Positions 6,783 to 14,126 of a stretch of 14,126 bases of DNA are shown piece after piece. Each line of letters starts with the position of its first letter. Position 1 is the stretch's first letter. A model generated the notes under the pieces. It did no database searches, was not told the DNA's origin, and was given only the letters and a program-made list of their open reading frames with translations. Made by a program: the position numbers and the translations under genes. This DNA is from Candidatus Thalassarchaeaceae archaeon (GTDB lineage Archaea; Thermoplasmatota; Poseidoniia; Poseidoniales; Thalassarchaeaceae). The stretch lies in contig JAQXFF010000189.1 in the NCBI GenBank assembly GCA_029250425.1, forward strand, positions 1 through 14,126, in the 5' to 3' direction.

Positions 6783-7598
6783 TCAAAGGTTTTCTTTTGC
6801 GAATTTTACGGCGTTGTGGAATATTTGCATTCCTTCGCCTTCACCGTGTTCAGGCATTTCCCTTGTCCATGTGGCGCCCAACCATGTGCTGTGATTCGCT
6901 TCAGGGTGTGGCATCAGGCCAAACACACGTCCAGTTGGGTCACAAACACCTGCAATGTTACGCATACTTGCATTGGGGCAGATTGGGAAGGGGAGAGGGT
7001 CGTCACCAGCGCTCGGATAGGCATTGGATGAATCGATGTAACGGACCACCAATTGGCCGTTCTCAGCCCACTGATCCAAATTGGTCTCGATACTGGTCAC
7101 GAATTTGCCTTCACCGTGCCGAACGGGGACTCGGATTCGCTCAAGTCCTTTCGTCCAAACACATGGGCTGTTCGGGTCAAACTCGAGGTGTACCCATCGA
7201 TCCTCGTAGTGGCCTGTGTTGTTCAAAGTCAAGCTTGCTGTTTGGCTCAAACTAACTGCTTCGTCCCCAGGCAGCAAACCCATCTTGACAAGAACTTGGA
7301 AACCATTGCAAATTCCAATAACCAATTTACCAGCCTTGACGAAATCCTGTACCATTTCCCTGATTCCGAATCGCAATCTGTTACCAAGCAGGCGTCCACT
7401 TCCAAGGTGATCGCCAAACGAGAAGCCACCTGGAACTGCCATGATGTGATAATCTGCCAATGTCTTGTCACCATTGACCAATTCGTTCACGTGAATTCGT
7501 TCAGCCTCTGCACCAGCCATTTCGAAAACGGCTTTTGTTTCATGATCGCAATTGATGCCAAATCCATAGAGAACGGCTACTCTGACGGTGTTTGCCAT
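6783..7598 (-). CDS. purQ: Phosphoribosylformylglycinamidine synthase, glutaminase subunit PurQ
   Basis: This is the class I glutamine amidotransferase subunit of FGAM synthase, about 271 residues. It releases ammonia from glutamine for PurL to aminate FGAR, the fourth step of purine synthesis, in the cytosol. The N-terminus VAVLYGFGINCDHET, the PGGFSFGDHLGSGR oxyanion region, the nucleophile Cys in VIGICNGFQVL and the His-Glu pair in LMPHPEANH are all present. It is longer than the roughly 225-residue Bacillus-type PurQ and resembles forms that accompany large PurL proteins. The ATG at 7598 shares its A with the purL TAA stop (TAATG), and a G-rich stretch at the purL end may act as an SD, so translation is likely coupled. 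An in-frame start 36 bases upstream is possible but would lie within purL and adds nothing conserved. Confidence 0.96.
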   Translation of the reverse strand: MANTVRVAVLYGFGINCDHETKAVFEMAGAEAERIHVNELVNGDKTLADYHIMAVPGGFSFGDHLGSGRLLGNRLRFGIREMVQDFVKAGKLVIGICNGFQVLVKMGLLPGDEAVSLSQTASLTLNNTGHYEDRWVHLEFDPNSPCVWTKGLERIRVPVRHGEGKFVTSIETNLDQWAENGQLVVRYIDSSNAYPSAGDDPLPFPICPNASMRNIAGVCDPTGRVFGLMPHPEANHSTWLGATWTREMPEHGEGEGMQIFHNAVKFAKENL

Positions 7599-10500
7599 TA
7601 GTCCCCACCCCCCATATCCAAGGTGCCTTTCCAAGAGGCTAGTAATTGGGAAAGAGATGCTTTGAGAACGGTTGTTTCACCGTGGGTAAATTGAAGGGTT
7701 TTCTTGTTGTCTACAATGCCTATGTTGGCTATTGCATTTCCTTCCATTGTAGCTTCGAATTCAGTGGCGTGTTCTGGCTTAACTGTAACGAGGATTCGTC
7801 CGAGAGATTCTCCAAACAAGGCCGCCCACACATCTGTATCTTTGTCAACCAATGCGTCAAGATTGATCGTTGTTGCACCATCACAACCAAAACAACATTC
7901 TGCAACAGCAGTAGCAAGGCCACCATCGCTACAATCGTGTGCGCTTCGAACCAATTCCTTGCTCATGGCTGCTGTCAATGCGCGGTATAATGTTAAATTG
8001 CGAGTCGTGTCTATTTGGGGTACATCGTTACCAATGCCACCACCCGTTTCCTCCGCAAGCATGAAACTCAGTTCACTTGCTCCCAATTCTTGGTGGGTCT
8101 CTCCTAGCAAGTAAATTACATCGCCTTTGTCTTTGAAATCACTTGAAACTGCCTTTCGAACATCTTGGTGGTCTCCAAGAACTGTGTAGAGTAAAGTGGG
8201 GGGGATACTGATCTTCTTGCCATCGAGTTTTGCATCGTTCTTCATTGAGTCTTTGCCAGAAATGCAAGGGAGGTTATACGCTCGACATACGTCATCCAAT
8301 GCGCGGTTACTGCGAACAAGTTGTGCGAGTTTGAATTTACCATCCGGGGTCTTTTCGCTTTCAATCGGGTCAGGCCAACAGAAGTTGTCTAGTCCGGCAA
8401 TCTTGTCCAAATCAACTCCTACGCAAACTGCATTTCGTACTGCTTCATCGATACTGGCGGCCGTCATCGCATAGGCGTCAATATCTGAATAACGAGGTAC
8501 AATTCCACAAGATATCACGGCGCCACGCGTGTCTCCATGAAGTGGAGCGATTACTGCTGCATCTCCTGGTGCATCATGATTCACGCCGCAAAATGGCTTG
8601 ATGACCGATTGAGCGATGACTTCATGATCGTATTGCCGGACCCACCATTCTTTGCTGGCAACATTCGGTCTTGCCATAACTCTCTGTAGAATATTGCCCA
8701 TTTCTGTTTTGTTTGCCGGTGGATAATTTGGTTCTTCATGGGTTGGGGCTTTCCATTCACTTTCTAAATTGAGTTGGGGGCACCCGTCATGCATGAAATC
8801 CATTGGAAGATGGGCGACTGTTTTCTCACCGTGTTTGACAATGAATGCACCACTATTGGTGAATACGCCGACCGCTGTAGCTTCGACTTCGTGTAATGCT
8901 GCCAATGCTTCGAATGCGGGGATGTTTTCTTCGCTGACACCAACTGTCATTCTCTCTTGACTTTCGGAGACTAGAATTTCCCACGATGACAACCCTGGTT
9001 GTTTGAGGGGTACTACACCTAGATCTAATTCGGCGCCACCTGTGAGTTCTGCCATCTCCCCTACACTGCTGGAAAGTCCGCCCGCACCATTGTCTGTGAT
9101 TACTTGGATCAGTCCAGAGTCGCGGGCCTCAAGTACCATGTCCAGCATTTTCTTCTGAGTGATGGGGTCACCAATCTGTACTGCACTACTCGGACTCTCT
9201 TCTGTCAATTCTAAACTGGAAAAGGTTGCACCGTGGATTCCATCACTACCAACGCGGCCACCGAGCATGTAGACGATGTCGCCTGCTGCTGGGGTCTTGT
9301 CGTGGCTTTCACGTCCATCGGGTAGGTACCTCGGCATGATGCCTACTGTACCTGCGTAAACGAGGGGTTTCCCAATAAAACGGTCGTCGAATACAATGGC
9401 ACCATTGACTGTGGGGATTCCAGATTCGTTACCACCTGCGCGAATGCCTGCGTGTACTCCTCTAAGAACTCGTGATGGGTGGAACAATCCGCCTGGGAGA
9501 TCCCCGTCATAATCTGGTGGGCCGAAGCAAAACACATCCATGTTGGCAATGGGGCGTGCACCCAATCCTGTTCCCAAAATATCCCTATTCACCCCCACAA
9601 TTCCGGTCATTGCGCCACCAAACGGATCTAAGGCGCTGGGGGAATTGTGTGTTTCAGCTTTGATGCAAAGACTCCAATCATCTGTCCACTCAATCACTCC
9701 TGAATTGTCATGGAAAATACTCAACAACCAATCGACTCTTTCTTGCATATCCAATGTTGGTTGCATAATGTGAGTTTTGAAGAGTGAGTTGATTTCACTA
9801 TCTTCACCTGTTTCGGTGTCGATGTGGTGGATTTTTGCAGCGAATATTTTGTGACTGCAATGCTCAGACCAAGTTTGTGCCAAGCATTCGAGTTCGACAT
9901 CTGTTGGGGCTGAAGATGGCAGTCCCAACCCTTCTCTGGTAGCTTGTATTGTAGGGTTCCGATAATGGGCTTGAATAGCTTGCATTTCTTCCAAGTTCAA
10001 TGCCAAAAGTCCTTCTTCCGAAATATGGATTAAATGTGCATCATCAACCTCAAGATCAATGGTTGCAGGGGGCGCGAATTCAACAACAGGGCGTTCTGGG
10101 AATGACAATTGAGGCCACACTGAATTGGAACAATTGTCTGTATTTGCCATTGCTGCCCGCTCAATCATTGGGTTGTGGAGAGTCTTTGCCAGCCAAACGG
10201 GGTCCACATCTGAGGGGACGTTCCAAAAGAGGTATGTCATCGTCGTAGCAATTTGAGCGTTAGTTTGCTCGGGGAATACGGTAAGAAGGCCGTCAAGTGC
10301 TGCTTGTGCTGCATTGTCAGTAACTCCGGGTTTGAACCCCACCATGATAGCCAGTTCCGGATGGTGGGGGAATATTGTGGATTCATCGAGGAGGCTTTTG
10401 TTTGCGACGCCTTGTTCAATAATTGGGTCTGTGAATAAATCTTGCAGGCTTTGCAGTAATTCATTGGGAGTTAAATTCGCCTTCACTTGATAGCCTGTAA

Positions 10501-10633
10501 TGGAGCGAACTTTGCCTACAGAACATCCATGATCTGCTAAGAGCATGCTGCGAATACTCTCGCCTCTTGTGTCTTGGAGGCCGGGTAATTCTCTGGGAGT
10601 TACCTCAATCAGGTGTACTGGTAAACCACTCAT
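7598..10633 (-). CDS. purL: Phosphoribosylformylglycinamidine synthase PurL with fused PurS-like domains
   Basis: This is the synthetase subunit of FGAM synthase, about 1011 residues, converting FGAR, ATP and PurQ-derived ammonia to FGAM. Numbering from the ATG at 10633, residues about 5-80 and 90-165 look like two PurS-type modules (each with a beta-rich start and an NPxIE-like end: TDPIIE and HNPMIER). Then come the linker and WSEHCSHKIF (near 252-261, catalytic His), KAETHNSPSALDPFGGAMTGIVG (near 323-345, ATP/FGAR region), DNGAGGLSSSVGE, and a second synthetase half with CISGKDSM and HDCSDGGLATAV. It ends without a glutaminase domain, which is PurQ. So the size lies between the small PurL (about 720) and the gamma-proteobacterial PurL (about 1295). 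A TTG at 10681 would add 16 residues encoded across a hairpin and is less likely. It follows uvrA by 60 bases. Confidence 0.95.
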   Translation of the reverse strand: MSGLPVHLIEVTPRELPGLQDTRGESIRSMLLADHGCSVGKVRSITGYQVKANLTPNELLQSLQDLFTDPIIEQGVANKSLLDESTIFPHHPELAIMVGFKPGVTDNAAQAALDGLLTVFPEQTNAQIATTMTYLFWNVPSDVDPVWLAKTLHNPMIERAAMANTDNCSNSVWPQLSFPERPVVEFAPPATIDLEVDDAHLIHISEEGLLALNLEEMQAIQAHYRNPTIQATREGLGLPSSAPTDVELECLAQTWSEHCSHKIFAAKIHHIDTETGEDSEINSLFKTHIMQPTLDMQERVDWLLSIFHDNSGVIEWTDDWSLCIKAETHNSPSALDPFGGAMTGIVGVNRDILGTGLGARPIANMDVFCFGPPDYDGDLPGGLFHPSRVLRGVHAGIRAGGNESGIPTVNGAIVFDDRFIGKPLVYAGTVGIMPRYLPDGRESHDKTPAAGDIVYMLGGRVGSDGIHGATFSSLELTEESPSSAVQIGDPITQKKMLDMVLEARDSGLIQVITDNGAGGLSSSVGEMAELTGGAELDLGVVPLKQPGLSSWEILVSESQERMTVGVSEENIPAFEALAALHEVEATAVGVFTNSGAFIVKHGEKTVAHLPMDFMHDGCPQLNLESEWKAPTHEEPNYPPANKTEMGNILQRVMARPNVASKEWWVRQYDHEVIAQSVIKPFCGVNHDAPGDAAVIAPLHGDTRGAVISCGIVPRYSDIDAYAMTAASIDEAVRNAVCVGVDLDKIAGLDNFCWPDPIESEKTPDGKFKLAQLVRSNRALDDVCRAYNLPCISGKDSMKNDAKLDGKKISIPPTLLYTVLGDHQDVRKAVSSDFKDKGDVIYLLGETHQELGASELSFMLAEETGGGIGNDVPQIDTTRNLTLYRALTAAMSKELVRSAHDCSDGGLATAVAECCFGCDGATTINLDALVDKDTDVWAALFGESLGRILVTVKPEHATEFEATMEGNAIANIGIVDNKKTLQFTHGETTVLKASLSQLLASWKGTLDMGGGD

Positions 10634-10635
10634 TA

Positions 10636-10656
10636 CGCCTCCCCCTAGGGGAGGCG
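10636..10656 (-). promoter_or_regulatory. GC-rich hairpin burying the purL Shine-Dalgarno
   Basis: On the minus strand CGCCTCCCC and GGGGAGGCG are perfect 9-bp arms around the loop TAG. The right arm contains GGAGG, four bases before the purL ATG, so folding would hide the only SD-like sequence there. Two bases separate stem and start codon. Coupling to uvrA translation, or an unwinding factor, could open it. Confidence 0.6.
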
Positions 10657-10693
10657 GCTTTTGATGACCGTCCTTGAACAAACCGGAGGAGGG

Positions 10694-13654
10694 TCATGGC
10701 TTAGCGAGTTGAGTAGAAAGAAATTGTCCAGTGTAACTGTCAGTGTTTTTGGCGACTTCTTCGGGGGTGCCCACCGCAACCACATATCCGCCCCCGTCAC
10801 CGCCTTCTGGCCCCAAATCGATAATCCAATCTGCTGATTTGGCGACGTCTAAATTATGCTCAATGATGACCACGGTGTGACCATTTTCTCGAATTCTAAG
10901 TAATACTTGGATGAGTTGATCAACGTCCGCCATGGAAAGGCCAGTCGTTGGTTCATCGAGAATGTAAACTGTAGGTCGGTGGGCAGGTCTGTGAAGTTCT
11001 GTAGCCAATTTGACTCGCTGTGCTTCGCCCCCAGAAAGGGTTGTTGCGGGTTGGCCCAAACGAATGTAACCGAGTCCCACATCGTCAAGTGTTTTCAAAA
11101 TCCGGTGGATCTTACGTTGATTGGAAAAAAATTCCACCCCTTCCGCAACACTCATCTGAAGAATATCAGAAATTGTGCGCCCTTTCCAGGATACTTCTAG
11201 GGTTTCACGGGTGTACCTTGCCCCCTTGCAAATTTCGCAAGTCACCCACACATCTGGAAGGAAATTCATTTCGAGTTTTATGGATCCGCCGCCCTTGCAA
11301 GATTCGCAACGGCCCCCTTTGACGTTGAATGAAAAATGACCTGGTGCGTAACCGCGTTCTTTGGCCAAGGATGTTTCTGAAAAGAGTTCGCGAATTGGAG
11401 TGAATAACCCTGTGTATGTTGCTGGGTTCGAACGTGGCGTTCTCCCAATGGGTGATTGGTTGATGACGATTGTTTTGTCTAACTCTTCATGGCCCGAAAT
11501 GCTGTGGTGGGGGCCGGGTGTTGTTTCAGCACCATTGAGATCTCGTTGTAAGGCTGGGGCTAGTGTACCTGTTACCAAGCTGCTTTTCCCACTACCAGAA
11601 ACACCGGTAACTGCAATCATACAACCGAGTGGGATTTCTACATCGATGTTTTGTAAATTATTGAGTCGGGCTTCTTTAATTTGAATTGAATGGCCATTCG
11701 GGGCCACCCTTTCTGTTGGTATTGCTATGGTGGTTCGACCTGAGAGATATGCACCTGTGATGCTTTCCTTCGCCTTCAATAATTTCTTGTATGAACCACT
11801 AGATACGATTCGTCCGCCAGCTTTCCCTGCCCCTGGCCCGATGTCAACAAGCCAATCTGCCTGTCGAAGGGTTGCCTCATCGTGTTCAACAACGATGAGT
11901 GTGTTTCCAAGTTCGCAAAGTTCCCGAAGTGTGGAAAGTAATCGAGCATTATCACGGCTATGCAATCCGATGCTCGGCTCATCAAGAACATACATGACGC
12001 CTGTTAGTCGTGTCCCGATTTGAGTCGCCAAACGGATTCGTTGACTCTCCCCTCCAGAAAGTGTATTTGCTCGGCGATCCAATGTGAGATAGTCTAATCC
12101 AACGAGGGCGAGGAATCTCAATCTGTTTGCGATTTCTTTGATGATTTCGCGGCCAATGAACATTTCTCGTTCATTCAAAGCCCGAATATCATCCATTGTC
12201 GGAGGTGTGCGTTCAATCTCATCCCAGAACTGTTGGTCGATAGATCCTGTCGCCCAAATTTGAATGATTGCAAGGGCATCTAGGATGCTAGCACCATTGA
12301 ATGCGGGTAGATTTGTACCTCCAACAAAAACGCCGCGAACCGCTGGATTGAGTTTGGCGCCATTGCATGACAAACATGGTTCGTCAGTCATGTATGACAG
12401 TAGTCTGTTTCGAGTGCGTTCACTCGTGGTTTCTGTAAACGTTCGTTCCAATCTTGCAAATACACCTTCCCAGGGTCTATTCATTTGGTAGGATGAGCCT
12501 TTTTTGCTTGTGAAATCGTATTTGATTGATGTTGAACCACTCCCCCACAATAGAATGTCTCGGGCATCATCATCAAGATCTTGAATGGGTGTGTGGATAT
12601 CCAACCCGTAATGCTCAAATGTTTGTCTCATCAGAGACTTGTACCAACCAGACATCATGGATCTTCTGAAAGGATACACACACCCCTCATCAATTGTTGC
12701 TCTTTCATCAATGCATAAATCATGACTGAATCTACGTTGCACACCTAGCCCTTGACATTCCGGACAAGCCCCCAATGGATTGTTGAAAGAAAATATGCGG
12801 GGGCTCATCTCAGGCAGGAATGCTCCGTGGGTGGGGCAAGCAAATTCTTCTGAATATGGGGTGGTCGTGCCAACCTCTGTGTCATTTGCTTTGGAACCTT
12901 CAGATAATTCTGTATTGGCTTTGGGTGCTTCAAACGATTCGATGGCAAGGCCACCGCCACCCAATTGCAGAGCTGCTTCAATCGATTCGGTGAGACGTTG
13001 GCGGTTTGCGCGATTCAGACGCATCCGATCGATGCGGACATCGACGTCGTGACGGAGGTTCTTTTCAAGCACGGGTGGGTTTTCAAATTCTGCTTCTCGG
13101 CCATTGATGCGGCCCGATAAATATCCTTGCTCGGCCAATGTGGAAAACAAATCGGAATGGGTTCCTTTCCGATTCCTGATTACTGGTGACCAAACATGAA
13201 TTCCGTGCCCCTCGTAATACCACATCACATCATCAACAATTTCTTGGACCGTTCGACGGGCCACCTCTATACCGCATTCAGGGCAGTGTGGTTGGCCAAT
13301 TCTAGCCCACAACAATCGAAGATAGTCCATGATTTCCGTAACGGTTGATACTGTAGAACGGGGGTTGTGAGATCCTTGTTTCTGGTCAATGCTGATGGCT
13401 GGAGATAGGCCTTCAATGCTATCGCAATCTGGCTTTTTCATTTGCCCAAGGAACTGTCTAGCATAGGAGCTCAAACTCTCTACGTAACGTCGTTGGCCCT
13501 CAGCATACAGTGTGTCAAATGCGAGGCTTGATTTTCCTGACCCAGATACGCCCGAAACGACGACGAATTTCCCCCTTGGGATTTCCACATCGATATTTTG
13601 GAGGTTATGGGTGCGTGCGCCACGTACCACAATCCAACCATTATCCTCGGGCAT
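10694..13654 (-). CDS. uvrA: Excinuclease ABC subunit A (UvrA)
   Basis: UvrA is the ATP-driven damage-recognition subunit of nucleotide excision repair, working with UvrB and UvrC on DNA. The 986-residue protein is full length and slightly longer than the usual 940-960. It has two ABC units: Walker A at GVSGSGKSS (35-43), signature TLSGGESQR near 528-540 with LDEPSIGLH after it; a second Walker A near 681-692, signature TLSGGEAQR near 868-880, then LDEPTTGLS. Zinc modules are near 270-298, written CPTH...CPEC with His in place of one Cys, and near 781-810 (CESC...CEIC). A further CPECG lies near 121. A Ser/Glu/Thr-rich insert at about 248-268 explains part of the extra length. The start is the ATG at 13654; GAGG lies about 8 bases upstream. 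uvrB and uvrC are not in the window. Confidence 0.97.
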   Translation of the reverse strand: MPEDNGWIVVRGARTHNLQNIDVEIPRGKFVVVSGVSGSGKSSLAFDTLYAEGQRRYVESLSSYARQFLGQMKKPDCDSIEGLSPAISIDQKQGSHNPRSTVSTVTEIMDYLRLLWARIGQPHCPECGIEVARRTVQEIVDDVMWYYEGHGIHVWSPVIRNRKGTHSDLFSTLAEQGYLSGRINGREAEFENPPVLEKNLRHDVDVRIDRMRLNRANRQRLTESIEAALQLGGGGLAIESFEAPKANTELSEGSKANDTEVGTTTPYSEEFACPTHGAFLPEMSPRIFSFNNPLGACPECQGLGVQRRFSHDLCIDERATIDEGCVYPFRRSMMSGWYKSLMRQTFEHYGLDIHTPIQDLDDDARDILLWGSGSTSIKYDFTSKKGSSYQMNRPWEGVFARLERTFTETTSERTRNRLLSYMTDEPCLSCNGAKLNPAVRGVFVGGTNLPAFNGASILDALAIIQIWATGSIDQQFWDEIERTPPTMDDIRALNEREMFIGREIIKEIANRLRFLALVGLDYLTLDRRANTLSGGESQRIRLATQIGTRLTGVMYVLDEPSIGLHSRDNARLLSTLRELCELGNTLIVVEHDEATLRQADWLVDIGPGAGKAGGRIVSSGSYKKLLKAKESITGAYLSGRTTIAIPTERVAPNGHSIQIKEARLNNLQNIDVEIPLGCMIAVTGVSGSGKSSLVTGTLAPALQRDLNGAETTPGPHHSISGHEELDKTIVINQSPIGRTPRSNPATYTGLFTPIRELFSETSLAKERGYAPGHFSFNVKGGRCESCKGGGSIKLEMNFLPDVWVTCEICKGARYTRETLEVSWKGRTISDILQMSVAEGVEFFSNQRKIHRILKTLDDVGLGYIRLGQPATTLSGGEAQRVKLATELHRPAHRPTVYILDEPTTGLSMADVDQLIQVLLRIRENGHTVVIIEHNLDVAKSADWIIDLGPEGGDGGGYVVAVGTPEEVAKNTDSYTGQFLSTQLAKP

Positions 13655-13741
13655 ATTCAGGCCTCGAAGTGGTTGTTCTTGAACTCATTCTATTCTAGAG
13701 TTGAGTGTGTGACCCATTCGTGGGCGGATTGGGTGTTAATG

Positions 13742-14126
13742 TTACTCAAATTGGTTCCAATCAATTGTATTGGGCACTCTCCAATACCATGAATTTTCAA
13801 ATTCGAGCCACTCATATCCGTCGTCGCCAATTTCACCCAAGGAATTGGGTGGCGGGCCGATACTGGTTGTCCGCTCAATTAAATCTGATTCGTTATGCAG
13901 GATTGTTGAAAATTCTGCGGGCGCCCCAAAGTCCGCTTCGTGCTGCATTGGTGGTCCGGTGGTTGGTGTGGGGCCCATGGTGGGTGGTCCGGTGGTTGGT
14001 GTGGGGCCCATGGTGGGGGGTCCTGTGGTTGGCGGCGCACCCTGTAGTGTGGGCGCCATGAATTGATCAACCACTGGTGTTGACTCGTAGCTAAAGGAAG
14101 GGTTGTCATCCCAATCGCTATCAAAT
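13742..14126 (-). CDS. C-terminal part of a Thr/Pro-repeat protein, truncated by window edge
   Basis: The frame is open to the right edge of the window, so only the C-terminal 127 residues or so are seen, ending at the TAA at 13742. In order they show an acidic stretch (SDWDDNPSF), a Thr/Pro/Gly/Met tract made of the 11-residue unit TTGPPTMGPTP twice plus a partial third, an Asp/Glu-rich linker, and an aromatic end (DDGYEWLEF, SWYWRVPN, WNQFE). The aromatic end may be a small Trp-rich domain; I have the impression that similar tails occur in Poseidoniales membrane proteins but could not check. The Met codons near 14074 are not the start. The protein may be a surface or membrane protein with a flexible linker. 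Function is unknown. The 87 bases between its stop and uvrA show only weak AT-rich stretches. Confidence 0.75.
   Translation of the reverse strand, partial: FDSDWDDNPSFSYESTPVVDQFMAPTLQGAPPTTGPPTMGPTPTTGPPTMGPTPTTGPPMQHEADFGAPAEFSTILHNESDLIERTTSIGPPPNSLGEIGDDGYEWLEFENSWYWRVPNTIDWNQFE
13951..14016. repeat. Exact 33-base tandem repeat, two copies plus a degenerate third
   Basis: Two adjacent identical 33-base units (13951-13983 and 13984-14016) are followed by a diverged third from 14017. The period is a multiple of three and keeps the frame of the minus-strand gene, encoding an 11-residue Thr/Pro unit. Identity at all 33 positions points to recent slippage. Confidence 0.85.

Noticed and set aside
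6797..7601. Plus-strand open frames of 152 and 182 codons opposite purQ
   Set aside because: They are antisense to a highly conserved gene and encode unpatterned, Cys/His/Ser-rich shadow sequence.
10636..10664. Plus-strand intrinsic terminator (GC stem followed by CTTTT)
   Set aside because: Nothing on the plus strand is transcribed into it; on the coding minus strand no T-run follows the stem.
10634..10681. TTG start at 10681 for purL
   Set aside because: The extra residues are read through the hairpin (PPPLGGG) and precede the PurS-like domain; the ATG at 10633 fits the domain boundary and has an SD-like sequence.
13951..14040. CRISPR-like array
   Set aside because: Copies are directly adjacent with no spacers and keep a reading frame, so this is a coding tandem repeat.

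Overview
The window most resembles mesophilic marine Euryarchaeota of the Poseidoniales (Marine Group II) type. This is inferred from gene content and style and has not been searched. The evidence is mixed. Most starts lack a Shine-Dalgarno (SD) sequence, and some TATA-like boxes lie about 27 bases before a start. There is an archaeal-style HEXXH/PLDG membrane protease, a lipobox-bearing M28 peptidase, a class II tRNA-Leu, and a Thr/Pro-rich protein whose C-terminus is rich in Trp and Tyr. UvrA and the large PurL look bacterial in type, which is common in mesophilic archaea with imported housekeeping genes. A bacterial origin is not excluded.

Layout. A CYTH-domain (triphosphate tunnel) protein (15-626, +) overlaps by 17 bases the convergent gene for a DegT-family PLP sugar aminotransferase (610-1707, -). 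A 308-base gap follows that holds tRNA-Leu(GAG) (1815-1901), whose 3' end forms one arm of a perfect inverted repeat. A dimethylarginine dimethylaminohydrolase (2016-2822, +) comes next, then a compact double-hairpin region and a secreted lipoprotein M28 metallopeptidase (2903-4546, +). The peptidase gene abuts with no spacer a convergent site-2-protease-like gene (4547-5395, -). A short divergent region leads to an unrecognised zinc-ribbon protein (about 5482-6159, +).

The right half is one co-directional minus-strand run, in transcription order: a truncated Thr/Pro-repeat protein (14126-13742), uvrA (13654-10694), purL (10633-7598), purQ (7598-6783) and a DUF805 membrane protein (6728-6225). 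PurL carries two N-terminal PurS-like modules and lacks a glutaminase domain. PurQ supplies that domain and starts in a TAATG overlap with the purL stop. The two together make a complete FGAM synthase of purine biosynthesis. The link of uvrA to the pur genes looks positional, not functional.

No CRISPR array, transposon, phage, toxin-antitoxin or defence system was found. The items most worth checking are a 9-bp GC hairpin that buries the likely purL SD, the unrecognised zinc-ribbon gene, the insertion in the CYTH protein, and the exact 33-base tandem repeat in the truncated gene at the right edge.
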